Source: Actinomadura cremea
GTDB lineage: Bacteria; Actinomycetota; Actinomycetes; Streptosporangiales; Streptosporangiaceae
DNA: 64,000 nt
Assembly: GCF_014648495.1 (NCBI RefSeq)
Contig: NZ_BMRF01000018.1
Span: forward strand, 105,988-169,987
Direction: 5' to 3'
The notes under the pieces are model-generated. The model had not been told where the DNA came from. It was given only the letters and a program-made list of their open reading frames with translations, and did no database searches. Below are positions 1-7,824 of this stretch, piece after piece. The position numbers were made by a program, and so were the translations under genes. Position 1 is the first letter of the stretch. Every line of letters begins with the position of its first letter.

Positions 1-517
1 CGCCGAGCCCGCGCTCGCGGCCGAGGTGGTAGCCGGCGAGGGCGCCGAGGCCCGCGGTCCAGCCGTAGACGAGGCCGAAGGCGGCGCCGCCGGCGACGGA
101 GTTCCAGACGAGGCTCTGCCCCGGGGGCGCGATGTCGAGCGTCAGGTTGATCAGCACCCCGGTGACGAGGCCCGAGAGGCCCGAGGCGACGACGCAGGCC
201 CACCAGCCCGTGACGACCGCGCCGAGCATGCCCCGGTTCGGGTCGACGGCGCGGACGCCCACCGCGGCGAGGGCCGCGAGGAGCACGAAGAGCAGGATCA
301 GCCCGAAGTCCAGGGAGAGGACGTAGAGCCAGTCGTACCCGTCCGGGAAGACGCGCCACTGCGGCTGCTGGAGCCAGAACAGCAGCGGCCACAGGCCGCC
401 CTCATGCCCTTCCCCGATGATCGCCTCGACCACCCACTGGTTGCCGAAGATCAGTGCGATCAACGCGACCGGGAGCACCGCGCCCCCGGCCGTCATCACC
501 ATCCGCCGCATCGTCAT
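1..517 (-). CDS. Partial multi-pass membrane protein (C-terminus off the left edge)
   Basis: The frame opens at an ATG at 517 and stays open to the window edge, giving 172 residues. Hydrophobic stretches near residues 9-25, 65-87, 95-120 and 135-160 suggest about four membrane spans. The loops are Trp- and Gly-rich and there is no signal-peptide cleavage pattern. I do not recognise a family. It lies downstream of the CooC-like ATPase on the same strand, but a hairpin in the 90-base gap makes a separate transcript likely. A second in-frame ATG six bases in is an equally good start, since neither has a clear ribosome binding site. Confidence 0.7.
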   Translation of the reverse strand, partial: MTMRRMVMTAGGAVLPVALIALIFGNQWVVEAIIGEGHEGGLWPLLFWLQQPQWRVFPDGYDWLYVLSLDFGLILLFVLLAALAAVGVRAVDPNRGMLGAVVTGWWACVVASGLSGLVTGVLINLTLDIAPPGQSLVWNSVAGGAAFGLVYGWTAGLGALAGYHLGRERGLG

Positions 518-581
518 GGCGCGCAGGGTAGTGCCGTTCCCGCGCCACGGATAGGCCCTACATCACGCGGGGTGCACGGCC

Positions 582-604
582 GGACGCCCGGAATCCGGGC
601 GTTC
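582..604 (-). terminator. Hairpin terminator after the CooC-like gene
   Basis: A ten-pair stem (one G-T pair) built on ACGCCCGG and CCGGGCGT closes an AAT loop just past the stop codon of the ATPase gene at 608. No T-tract follows, which is common for actinobacterial terminators. Confidence 0.5.
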
Positions 605-607
605 CGG

Positions 608-1564
608 TCAGGCCGACTGCCCCGACGTCTCCACCGGGAAGCGGAACGCGGGGTCGACCTGGGTCTCCAGGTCCTCGCCGACGGCCCGGCTCGCCCAGCT
701 CCGGGCGTTCTTGACGTGGAATTCCACGGCCTGCCGCTGGAACTTGTCCCAGTCCTTCACGCGGGAGTCGACCTCGGCCCGCATCCGCGACAGCGCGGCC
801 TCGTTGCCCTCCTCGAGCCCGACGCCGGTCCGGCCCTGCTCGAGCGCGCGGACGGAGGCGGACTGGCCGAGCCAGGTCAGCAGGTCGTCGCCGACGTGCT
901 CGCGCAGGTAGGCGACGTCGTCCTCGGTCTGCACCTTGTTGCCGACGACGCGGATCGCGACGTCGTAGTCGCGGGCGTACTCGGTGTACTGCCGGTAGAC
1001 GCCGACGCCCTTGCGGGTGGGTTCGGCGACGAGGAACATCAGGTCGAACCGGGTGAACAGCCCGGACGCGAACGTGTCGGCCCCGGCGGTCATGTCCACG
1101 ACGACGTACTCGCCGGGCCCGTCGACGAGGTGGTTGAGGTACAGCTCGACGGCGCCGGTCTTGGAGTGGTAGCAGGCGACGCCGAGGTCGTCGTCGTTGA
1201 ACGGGCCGGTGGCGAGCAGCGTGATCCCGTCGACGTCCTCCGCCAGCCGGTGGACCGGGTCGTCGCCGCGGAAGTCCAGCAGCCGCGAGCCCTCACCGGG
1301 CGGGGTCGTCTTGACCATGGCGGACGCGGACGAGACGCGCGGGTTGCCGCCGCGCAGGTGCTCCTTGATGTCGGCGAGGTGGTCCCCCATCGCGGGGACC
1401 TTGGCGGCGCGGTCCTCGTCGAGGCCGAGCGCCACGCCGAGGTGCTGGTTGATGTCGGCGTCGATGGCGACCACCGGCAGCCCGCGGCCCGCCAGATGCC
1501 GGACGAACAGCGACGACAGGGTGGTCTTGCCGCTGCCGCCCTTGCCCACGAACGCAACCTTCAC
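608..1564 (-). CDS. CooC/MinD-like P-loop ATPase, probable nickel-insertion chaperone
   Basis: This 318-residue protein of the SIMIBI/MinD class carries the deviant Walker A GKGGSGKTT at residues 7-15, ADIN at the switch I position and a Walker B-like VVVDMTAGAD near 150. The family closest by pattern is CooC, which loads nickel into carbon monoxide dehydrogenase. Characterised CooC proteins bind metal with a CXC pair, whereas this protein has one cysteine only (in GVACYHSKTG), so its metal chemistry may differ. The start is GTG at 1564 with GGGGG upstream. It follows cbiO after 118 bases on the same strand, which supports a role in metal handling. A FUR-family-like palindrome lies directly upstream. 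A general ParA-like ATPase is the alternative reading. Confidence 0.75.
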   Translation of the reverse strand: MKVAFVGKGGSGKTTLSSLFVRHLAGRGLPVVAIDADINQHLGVALGLDEDRAAKVPAMGDHLADIKEHLRGGNPRVSSASAMVKTTPPGEGSRLLDFRGDDPVHRLAEDVDGITLLATGPFNDDDLGVACYHSKTGAVELYLNHLVDGPGEYVVVDMTAGADTFASGLFTRFDLMFLVAEPTRKGVGVYRQYTEYARDYDVAIRVVGNKVQTEDDVAYLREHVGDDLLTWLGQSASVRALEQGRTGVGLEEGNEAALSRMRAEVDSRVKDWDKFQRQAVEFHVKNARSWASRAVGEDLETQVDPAFRFPVETSGQSA

Positions 1565-1588
1565 GGTGAAATGCCCCCGTTTCGGATA

Positions 1589-1603
1589 TGAAAATCATTG
1601 CCA
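1589..1603 (-). promoter_or_regulatory. Zur-like (FUR-family) operator
   Basis: On the minus strand the site reads TGGCAATGATTTTCA, which matches 13 of 15 positions of the actinobacterial Zur palindrome TGAAAATGATTTTCA as I remember it. It sits 25 bases before the GTG of the CooC-like gene, where it could block a promoter. The surrounding DNA is locally AT-rich compared with the region. The assignment to Zur rather than another FUR-family protein is inference. Confidence 0.5.
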
Positions 1604-1682
1604 TTGCCAGGAGCACCGAGTCTGGCGGAGGCGGGCGCGCGAAGCAAGCGGAACGGCCGAGAAGGCCGGTGGACGCGACGCC

Positions 1683-2435
1683 TCAGCGCGGGACCGCGGC
1701 CGGGTCGAAGCCGAACGGCAGTTCGAGCCGGTGCGCGCCGAGGAGACCGGCGTCGGTCAGCAGGTCCCGGGTGGGGGCGTCGGCGGCGATCGCCCCGTCG
1801 GAGAGGATCACCGAGCGGGGGCACAGCTCGGCCGCGTACGGGAGGTCGTGGGTGACCATCAGGACGGTCACGTCGAGGCTCAGCAGGATCTCGGCCAGCT
1901 CCCGGCGGCTCGCGGGGTCGAGGTTGGACGACGGTTCGTCCAGCACGAGGATCTCCGGCTCCATCGCCAGGACGGTCGCGACCGCGACCCGGCGGCGCTG
2001 CCCGAAGCTGAGGTGCTGCGGCGGGCGGTCGGCGACGTGCGCCATCCCGACGCGGTCGAGCGCGGACCGGACGCGCTCGTCCAGGTCGGCGCCGCGCAGC
2101 CCGAGGTTGGCGGGGCCGAACGCGACGTCCTCGCGGACGGTCGGCATGAACAGCTGGTCGTCGGGGTCCTGGAAGACGATCCCGACCCGGCGGCGGACCT
2201 CCCGCAGTGCCGCGCGGTCGCCCGGGGCGACGGCGAGCCCGCCGACCCTGACCTCCCCCAGGCCGCCGTGCAGGATGCCGTTCAGGTGCAGGACGAGCGT
2301 CGTCTTCCCCGCGCCGTTCGGGCCGAGCAGCGCGACCCGCTCGCCGCGCTCGATCGTCAGGTCGACGCCGAACAGCGCCTGCGTCCCGTCCGGGTAGGCG
2401 TAGGCGAGGCCGCGCACGTCCAGGGAGGGGGTCAT
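1683..2435 (-). CDS. cbiO: ECF nickel/cobalt transporter ATP-binding subunit CbiO
   Basis: This 250-residue ABC ATPase has Walker A GPNGAGKTT near residues 39-47, a Q-loop at VFQDPDDQ, the signature LSFGQRRR, Walker B ILVLDEP and the H-loop THD. VFQDPDDQLF is typical of ECF-type metal and vitamin importers. It should energise nickel or cobalt uptake with CbiM, CbiN and CbiQ. The ATG overlaps the stop of cbiQ as ATGA, so the longer upstream frame is not used. It is the last transporter gene; the CooC-like ATPase follows on the same strand. Confidence 0.93.
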   Translation of the reverse strand: MTPSLDVRGLAYAYPDGTQALFGVDLTIERGERVALLGPNGAGKTTLVLHLNGILHGGLGEVRVGGLAVAPGDRAALREVRRRVGIVFQDPDDQLFMPTVREDVAFGPANLGLRGADLDERVRSALDRVGMAHVADRPPQHLSFGQRRRVAVATVLAMEPEILVLDEPSSNLDPASRRELAEILLSLDVTVLMVTHDLPYAAELCPRSVILSDGAIAADAPTRDLLTDAGLLGAHRLELPFGFDPAAVPR

Positions 2436-3196
2436 GCGCCCATCCAGGCGGCCAGGGTGAGCAGGGACGCGGCGAGGGGCAGCGCCGCGGCGGCCGACCA
2501 CTGGACGGGCGTCGCGCCGACGTCGTGCAGCACCGGCATGCGGCCGTCGTACCCGCGGCTCACCATCGCGAGGTGCACGCGCTCGCCCCGCTCGTACGAG
2601 CGCAGGAACAGCGCGCCCAGCGACCTGGCGAGGACGCCCGTGGCGCGGACGTCGCGCGCCTCGAACCCGCGGGACGCGCGGGCCACCCGCATCCGGCCGA
2701 GTTCGGCGGCCACGACGTCGCCGTACCGCAGCATGAACCCGGCGATCTGCACGATGAGGCGGGGCAGCCGGAGCCGTTCGAGGCCGAGGAGCAGCAGGCG
2801 CGGCTCGGTCGTGGCGGCCAGCAGGATCGACGCGAGCACGCCGAGGGTGCCCTTCGCGAGGATGTTCCACGCGCCCCACAGCCCGTCCTCGCTCAGCCGC
2901 AGCCCGAGCACCGCGACCCGCTCGCCGTTCGCGACGAACGGCATGAGGAACGCGAACGCGACGAACGGGACCTCGATGACGACGCGCCGCGCGATCGCCC
3001 TGAACGGGACGCGGGCGGCGACCGCGACCGCCGCGAGCAGCAGCGCGTAGCCGCCGAACGCCCACATCCGCTCGCGCGGCGTCGCGACGACGAGCAGCGT
3101 GAACGCCAGGACGGCGACGAGCTTGCAGTGCGGCGGAAGCCGGTGCACCGGCGAGTCGCGCGGCAGGTAGAGCCGGTGCGCGTGCCCCGCGCCCAC
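2432..3196 (-). CDS. cbiQ: ECF nickel/cobalt transporter T-component CbiQ
   Basis: This 254-residue integral membrane coupling protein has several hydrophobic spans in its first 130 residues. Its cytoplasmic Arg-rich region includes the RASRGFEARD and VHLAMVSRGYDGR helices that T-components use to grip the ATPase. It joins the substrate-binding CbiM/CbiN pair to CbiO. It starts at a GTG that shares one base with the cbiN stop (TAGTG), so translation is probably coupled. The 3' end overlaps cbiO by four bases. Confidence 0.92.
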   Translation of the reverse strand: MGAGHAHRLYLPRDSPVHRLPPHCKLVAVLAFTLLVVATPRERMWAFGGYALLLAAVAVAARVPFRAIARRVVIEVPFVAFAFLMPFVANGERVAVLGLRLSEDGLWGAWNILAKGTLGVLASILLAATTEPRLLLLGLERLRLPRLIVQIAGFMLRYGDVVAAELGRMRVARASRGFEARDVRATGVLARSLGALFLRSYERGERVHLAMVSRGYDGRMPVLHDVGATPVQWSAAAALPLAASLLTLAAWMGA

Positions 3197-3543
3197 TAGT
3201 CCGTCCGGGCTTCGGTCGCGGAACCGGTCCCGGAAGGGGTCCCGGCTCCGGAGTCGCCGCGCCGCCGGATCGTCCAGAACAGGCCGCCGCCCACGAGCAG
3301 GACGACCGCGACGCCGGCCACCCCGGCGAGCCCGCCGGACAGCCGCGCGTTCCCGACGCCCTCGACGCCGTAGTCGCCGAGCGGGGAGCCGGCCAGGCCG
3401 TGCTCCTTTTCCTTCGCGGCCATGCCCTCGTCGGCGGCGACCTTCTCCAGGCCGTCGGGGCTCGAGCTGGCGTAGTGGCTGACGATCCCGGCCAGGATCA
3501 GCGACACGATCAGAACCCCGGCGAAGAAACGCTTGGTCTGCAC
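3196..3543 (-). CDS. cbiN: Nickel/cobalt transporter accessory subunit CbiN-like
   Basis: This 115-residue protein has an N-terminal membrane helix (about residues 8-25), a periplasmic stretch with SSPDGLEKVAADEG, and a second helix near 75-97 followed by a basic, Gly/Ser/Thr-rich tail. The layout and the SPDGLE motif are those of CbiN/NikN-type proteins, which pair with CbiM to form the metal-capture unit. The GTG start lies 11 bases after cbiM. The C-terminal tail is longer than in typical CbiN. Confidence 0.88.
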   Translation of the reverse strand: MQTKRFFAGVLIVSLILAGIVSHYASSSPDGLEKVAADEGMAAKEKEHGLAGSPLGDYGVEGVGNARLSGGLAGVAGVAVVLLVGGGLFWTIRRRGDSGAGTPSGTGSATEARTD

Positions 3544-3554
3544 GGCCCTCTCCC

Positions 3555-4274
3555 TCACGCCTGCGACGGCTCGGCCCGGTCGGCGCCGCCCGCGCCCGCG
3601 TCCCTGGTCCGCAGCCGCGGAGGTCTGCGCAGCTCGAGGGCGCCGTGCACCAGGTCGGGCCGGACGGCCAGGACGCTCGACACCGTCGCCGCCGTGATCA
3701 GCGCCTCGCCGATCCCGATGAGGACGTGGACGCCGACCATCGCGCCCGCGACCGTTCCGATCGAGACGTCCGTGGTGCCGCCCAGCGCGTACAGCACGGT
3801 GAACGCGACGGCCGAGGCCGGCACCGACACCAGCGCCGCGGCGAACGACGCCCCGGCGGCGGCGGGGCGGGTCTTCGGCAGCACCCGGACCAGGACGCGG
3901 AACAGCGGGTACGCGACGGCGACCGTGACCAGCGACATCGTGACGACGTTGACGCCGAGCGCGGTGAGGCCGCCGTCGGCGAACAGCAGCGCCTGCAGCA
4001 GCAGGACGACCGCCACGCACAGGACGCCCGTCCAGGGCCCGACGAGGATCGCGGCGAGCGCCCCGCCGAGCAGGTGCCCGCTGGTCCCGGACGCGACCGG
4101 GAAGTTCAGCATCTGCGCGGCGAAGACGAACGCCGCCGTGAGTCCCGCGAGCGGGGCCGTCCGGTCGTCCAGTTCCCGGGTGGCGCCGCGCAGCGCCAGC
4201 CCGACCCCGGCGACCGCGACGGCGCCCGCCGCGATCGAGACCGGCGCGTCGATGAATCCGTCCGGCGCGTGCAT
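3555..4274 (-). CDS. cbiM: ECF nickel/cobalt transporter substrate-binding subunit CbiM
   Basis: This 239-residue multi-span membrane protein opens with MHAPDG. In this family that sequence places His2 and the free N-terminus in the metal site, and it fixes the start codon. GTSGHLLGGALAAILVGPW supplies the second conserved histidine. It is the S-component for Ni2+ or Co2+. Upstream, at 4332-4348, is a near-perfect Nur box, so nickel is the more likely substrate even though the gene names come from cobalt systems. It is the first gene of cbiMNQO. Confidence 0.92.
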   Translation of the reverse strand: MHAPDGFIDAPVSIAAGAVAVAGVGLALRGATRELDDRTAPLAGLTAAFVFAAQMLNFPVASGTSGHLLGGALAAILVGPWTGVLCVAVVLLLQALLFADGGLTALGVNVVTMSLVTVAVAYPLFRVLVRVLPKTRPAAAGASFAAALVSVPASAVAFTVLYALGGTTDVSIGTVAGAMVGVHVLIGIGEALITAATVSSVLAVRPDLVHGALELRRPPRLRTRDAGAGGADRAEPSQA

Positions 4275-4331
4275 GCCTCACCGCCCTGCCGTCGACTACA
4301 CCAGGGACAGTGTGCGGCGTGCCCGTTGCAG

Positions 4332-4348
4332 TTGCAATAGTCTCGCAA
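4332..4348 (-). promoter_or_regulatory. Nur-type nickel operator upstream of cbiM
   Basis: The site reads TTGCAATAGTCTCGCAA, which fits the Streptomyces Nur pattern tTGCaa-N5-ttGCAA with one deviation in the second half-site. It lies 58 bases upstream of the cbiM start. Nur is the nickel-sensing FUR-family repressor of nickel uptake genes. No nur gene is in the window, so the regulator is assumed. Confidence 0.65.
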
Positions 4349-4390
4349 CTACCGCTTCCGGCCGGGCCGGACGAGGGGGCGGCCGAGGGG

Positions 4391-5005
4391 TCAGTCGAAG
4401 GACGGCTCCTCGGTGCGGGTGCGCTTCAGCTCGAAGAAACCGGGGGTGCTCGCCACCGCGACCACGCCGTCGAACAGCTTGACCGCGTCCTCGCCGCGCG
4501 GGATCGGCGTCACCACCGGGCCGAAGAACGCGCTGCCCTCGACCTCGATGACCGGGGTGCCGACCTCCTGGCCGACGCGGTCGATGCCGTCCTTGTGGGA
4601 CGCGCGCAGCGCCTCGTCGTAGGCGGTCGAGTCGGCGGCCTCGGCGAGCGACGGGTCGAGCCCGGCGGCGGTCAGCGCCTCCCGGAGCAGGTCGGGGCCG
4701 AACTCCCGCTCGTCGTGGTGGCGGCGCGTGCCCAGCTCGGTGTAGAGGTGCCCGAGGACCTCGCCCCCGTACTTCTGCTCGGCGGCGATGCAGACCCGCA
4801 CCGGGCCCCAGGCCGCCTCGAGCATCTTGCGGTAGCCCTCCGGGATGTCCTTGTCCTCGTTGAGGACCGCCAGGCTCATCACGTGCCAGCGCACGTCGAT
4901 CGGGCGCAGCTTCTCGACCTCCAGGATCCAGCGGGAGGTGATCCACGCCCAGGGGCACAGCGGGTCGAACCAGAAGTCCACCGGGGTACGGGCGTCCTGC
5001 GTCAT
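4391..5005 (-). CDS. DsbA-like mycothiol-dependent nitroreductase family protein (Rv2466c type)
   Basis: The protein has 204 residues with a thioredoxin fold. The [18 protein letters not shown] start, [12 protein letters not shown] and the C-terminal GTPVIEVEG (cis-Pro loop) are typical of the Rv2466c family, which reduces disulfides and nitro compounds with mycothiol. The active-site motif is CPWA where Rv2466c, as I recall, has CPWC, so only the nucleophilic cysteine remains and a monothiol mechanism is expected. The ATG is preceded by GGAG. A 12-bp perfect palindrome lies 15 bases upstream, between this gene and divergent pepN. Confidence 0.85.
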   Translation of the reverse strand: MTQDARTPVDFWFDPLCPWAWITSRWILEVEKLRPIDVRWHVMSLAVLNEDKDIPEGYRKMLEAAWGPVRVCIAAEQKYGGEVLGHLYTELGTRRHHDEREFGPDLLREALTAAGLDPSLAEAADSTAYDEALRASHKDGIDRVGQEVGTPVIEVEGSAFFGPVVTPIPRGEDAVKLFDGVVAVASTPGFFELKRTRTEEPSFD

Positions 5006-5019
5006 GGTGAGTCTCCTTC

Positions 5020-5031
5020 TAGACCGGTCTA
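5020..5031. promoter_or_regulatory. TetR-type palindromic operator
   Basis: TAGACCGGTCTA is a perfect 12-bp inverted repeat placed just upstream of the ribosome binding site of the DsbA-like gene. Sites of the form TAGACNNGTCTA are common for TetR-family repressors. No tetR gene is nearby, so the regulator is unknown. The site is 147 bases from pepN and probably acts on the leftward gene. Confidence 0.5.
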
Positions 5032-5131
5032 CAAGTGCGACAACTCATCCCCGCCCGTCCGCATTTCCCCCGGATGCGGCGGACCCGAAATCATGGCGGG
5101 AGACCTGTCCGCCGACAGGGCGCGCGCCCTG

Positions 5132-5160
5132 TTGGTAGACATGAGGGATCAAGCCATAAG
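5132..5160 (+). promoter_or_regulatory. Candidate sigma-70 type promoter for pepN
   Basis: TTGGTA (-35) and CATAAG (-10) are separated by 17 bases and end 17 bases before the pepN GTG. Each hexamer matches the consensus at four of six positions. Two palindromes, CCTGTCNNNNGACAGG and CAGGGCGCGCGCCCTG, lie immediately upstream and could be operators. Confidence 0.35.
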
Positions 5161-5177
5161 CCGACCGAGGAGTTCAT

Positions 5178-7739
5178 GTGGCAGGCAACCTCACGCGCGA
5201 CGAGGCGCGGGAACGGGCACGGCTGCTCACCGTCGAGTCCTACACGGTCGAACTGGACCTCACGACCGGTGAGGAGCGGTTCGGTTCCACGACCGTGATC
5301 AGGTTCGGGAGCGCCGAGCCGGGGGCGTCCACGTTCGTCGACCTGCACGGCGCGGTCGTGCGGGAGGCGACGCTGAACGGCACCGCACTCGACCCCGCGT
5401 CCTACGACGCGGACAAGGGGCGCCTCCCGCTGCCCGGCCTGGCCGCCGACAACGAACTCCGGGTCGTGGCCGACTGCGCCTACTCGCGTTCGGGCGAGGG
5501 CCTGCACCGCTTCGTGGACCCCGTGGACGAGAGCGTCTACCTGTACTCGCAGTTCGAGACGGCCGACGCCCACCGCATGTACACGTGCTTCGACCAGCCC
5601 GACCTCAAGGCGACGTTCGAGTTCAAGGTGCGCGCCCCGCAGGAGTGGGAGGTCGTCACCAACGAGGCCGCAGAGAAGCGGGAGGGCGGCGACTGGCACT
5701 TCATGCCGACGCCGCAGATCTCCACCTACATCACCGCGCTGATCGCCGGCCCCTACCACGTGGTCCGCGACGAGTACCGGCGCGCGGACGGCACCGTCGT
5801 CCCGCTCGGCGTGTACTGCCGGGAGTCGCTGGCCGAGCACCTGGACGCCCCCGCGATCGTCGACGTCACCCGGCAGGGATTCGAGTACTTCGAGCGGGTC
5901 TTCGGGCGTCCGTACCCGTTCGCGAAGTACGACCAGCTGTTCGTGCCGGAGTTCAACGCGGGCGCGATGGAGAACGCGGGCGCGGTCACCTTCCTGGAGG
6001 ACTACGTCTTCCGGTCGCGGGTCACCGACGCCGCGTACGAGCGGCGCGCCGAGACGATCCTGCACGAGATGGCGCACATGTGGTTCGGCGACCTCGTCAC
6101 CATGCGCTGGTGGGACGACCTGTGGCTGAACGAGTCGTTCGCGACGTACATGAGCGTGCTGTGCCAGTCGGAGGCCACGAAGTGGACGTCGTCGTGGACG
6201 ACGTTCGCGAACCTGATGAAGGCGTGGGCGTACCGGCAGGACCAGCTGCCGTCCACGCACCCGATCTCCGCCGACATCCCGGATATCCGGGCCGTCGAGG
6301 TGAACTTCGACGGCATCACCTACGCGAAGGGCGCGAGCGTCCTGAAGCAGCTCGTGGCCTATGTCGGCCGCGACAACTTCCTCGAGGGCGTCCGCCGGTA
6401 CTTCGACCGGCACGCGTGGGGCAACACCGTCCTCGCCGACCTGCTGGAGGCGCTGGAGGAGACGTCCGGGCGGCGCGACCTCGGCGCGTGGTCGAAGGAG
6501 TGGCTGGAGACCGCCGGGGCCAACACCCTCCGCCCGAGCTACGAGGTGGGTTCGGGCGGTGGAATGGACGGAGACCAGGACGGGAACTTCGCGTCGTTCT
6601 CCGTCCTGCAGGAGGCGAAGGCCGACTACCCGACGCTGCGCTCGCACCGCATCGCGATCGGCCTGTACGACCGGACGCCCGAGGGCATCGTGCGGCGCGA
6701 GCGCGTCGAGCTCGACGTCGTCGGGGCGCGCACCGAGGTGCCGCAGCTCGTCGGGCACCGGCGCCCCGACCTCGTCCTGGTCAACGACGACGACCTCACC
6801 TACGCGAAGGTGCGGCTCGACGACCACTCGCTGAGCACGCTCATCGACGGGATCGGCGACATCAAGGAGGGGCTGCCGCGCGCGCTGTGCTGGTCGGCGG
6901 CCTGGGACATGACGCGGGACGCCGAGATGGCGACGCGCGACTACGTCCGGCTCGTCGCGAAGGGCGTCCGGGGCGTCACCGACATCTCGGTCACCCAGAC
7001 GCTGCTGCGGCAGGCCCGCCTCGCCGTCCAGCAGTACGCCGACCCGGCGTGGCGGAACGAGGGCCTCACGCTGCTGGCCGACACCCTGTCGGAGCTGGCC
7101 CGCGAGGCCGAGCCCGGCTCGGACTTCCAGCTCGCGTACGTCCAGGCGTTCGCCGGCTCGGCGACCACCGACGCGCACCTGTCGTTCGTCCGGGGACTGC
7201 TGGACGGGTCGAGCAAGCTCGACGGCCTCACCGTCGACACCGACCTGCGCTGGACGCTGCTGCGCCGCCTCGTCGTCACCGGCGGCGCCGGGAAGGCCGA
7301 GATCGACGCCGAGCACGAGCGGGACCGGACGGCCGCGGGCGAGCGGCACGCCGCCGCCTGCACGGCCGCGATCCCGAGCGCGGACGCCAAGGCCGCCGCG
7401 TGGGAGCGGATCGTCTCCGGCGACCTGCCGAACGCCGTGTACCGCGCGACGCTCGGCGGATTCGTCGAGCCGGACCAGGCCGACCTGCTCGTCCCGTACG
7501 CCGACCGGTACTTCGCCGAGGTCGGCCGCATCTGGAAGGAGTGGAGCAGCGACATGTCGCAGACGTTCGCCGAGAGCGCCTACCCCTTCCTGGTGATCGA
7601 GCAGTCCACGATCGACCGGACCGAGGCGTACATCAAGGAGAACGACCCCCCGGCGGCGCTCGTCCGGCTCCTGTCCGAGGGACGCGACGGTGTCGCGCGT
7701 GCCCTGCGGGCGCGCGCGCAGGACGCCTCGGCGTCCTGA
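5178..7739 (+). CDS. pepN: Aminopeptidase N (M1 family metallopeptidase)
   Basis: This 853-residue cytoplasmic zinc aminopeptidase trims N-terminal residues from peptides. The exopeptidase motif GAMENAG lies near residue 258. The zinc site HEMAH with its downstream glutamate in NESFA lies near 294-320. The C-terminal half carries the ERAP1-like helical domain. The length is normal for actinobacterial PepN. The GTG start has GAGGAG seven bases upstream. A 21-bp perfect hairpin after the stop ends the transcript. Confidence 0.96.
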   Translation: MAGNLTRDEARERARLLTVESYTVELDLTTGEERFGSTTVIRFGSAEPGASTFVDLHGAVVREATLNGTALDPASYDADKGRLPLPGLAADNELRVVADCAYSRSGEGLHRFVDPVDESVYLYSQFETADAHRMYTCFDQPDLKATFEFKVRAPQEWEVVTNEAAEKREGGDWHFMPTPQISTYITALIAGPYHVVRDEYRRADGTVVPLGVYCRESLAEHLDAPAIVDVTRQGFEYFERVFGRPYPFAKYDQLFVPEFNAGAMENAGAVTFLEDYVFRSRVTDAAYERRAETILHEMAHMWFGDLVTMRWWDDLWLNESFATYMSVLCQSEATKWTSSWTTFANLMKAWAYRQDQLPSTHPISADIPDIRAVEVNFDGITYAKGASVLKQLVAYVGRDNFLEGVRRYFDRHAWGNTVLADLLEALEETSGRRDLGAWSKEWLETAGANTLRPSYEVGSGGGMDGDQDGNFASFSVLQEAKADYPTLRSHRIAIGLYDRTPEGIVRRERVELDVVGARTEVPQLVGHRRPDLVLVNDDDLTYAKVRLDDHSLSTLIDGIGDIKEGLPRALCWSAAWDMTRDAEMATRDYVRLVAKGVRGVTDISVTQTLLRQARLAVQQYADPAWRNEGLTLLADTLSELAREAEPGSDFQLAYVQAFAGSATTDAHLSFVRGLLDGSSKLDGLTVDTDLRWTLLRRLVVTGGAGKAEIDAEHERDRTAAGERHAAACTAAIPSADAKAAAWERIVSGDLPNAVYRATLGGFVEPDQADLLVPYADRYFAEVGRIWKEWSSDMSQTFAESAYPFLVIEQSTIDRTEAYIKENDPPAALVRLLSEGRDGVARALRARAQDASAS

Positions 7740-7747
7740 CGACCCAC

Positions 7748-7794
7748 CCGTGGCCGTGCGGCACGCGCACCCCGCGCGTGCCGCACGGCCACGG
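7748..7794 (+). terminator. Strong hairpin after pepN
   Basis: A perfect 21-bp stem (left arm 7748-7768, right arm 7774-7794) with a five-base ACCCC loop starts nine bases past the pepN stop. The next gene starts 30 bases further on, so the hairpin could also sit in that gene's leader. There is no T-tract, only a C-run. Confidence 0.75.
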
Positions 7795-7824
7795 CCCCCC
7801 GACAACACGAGAGGAAGCGGCCGG

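Noticed and set aside
26-3050. Long plus-strand frames covering 26-1591 and 1197-3050
   Set aside because: They are antisense to the ATPase and cbiO/cbiQ genes, with Arg/Gly/Pro-rich compositions typical of out-of-phase reads in GC-rich DNA.
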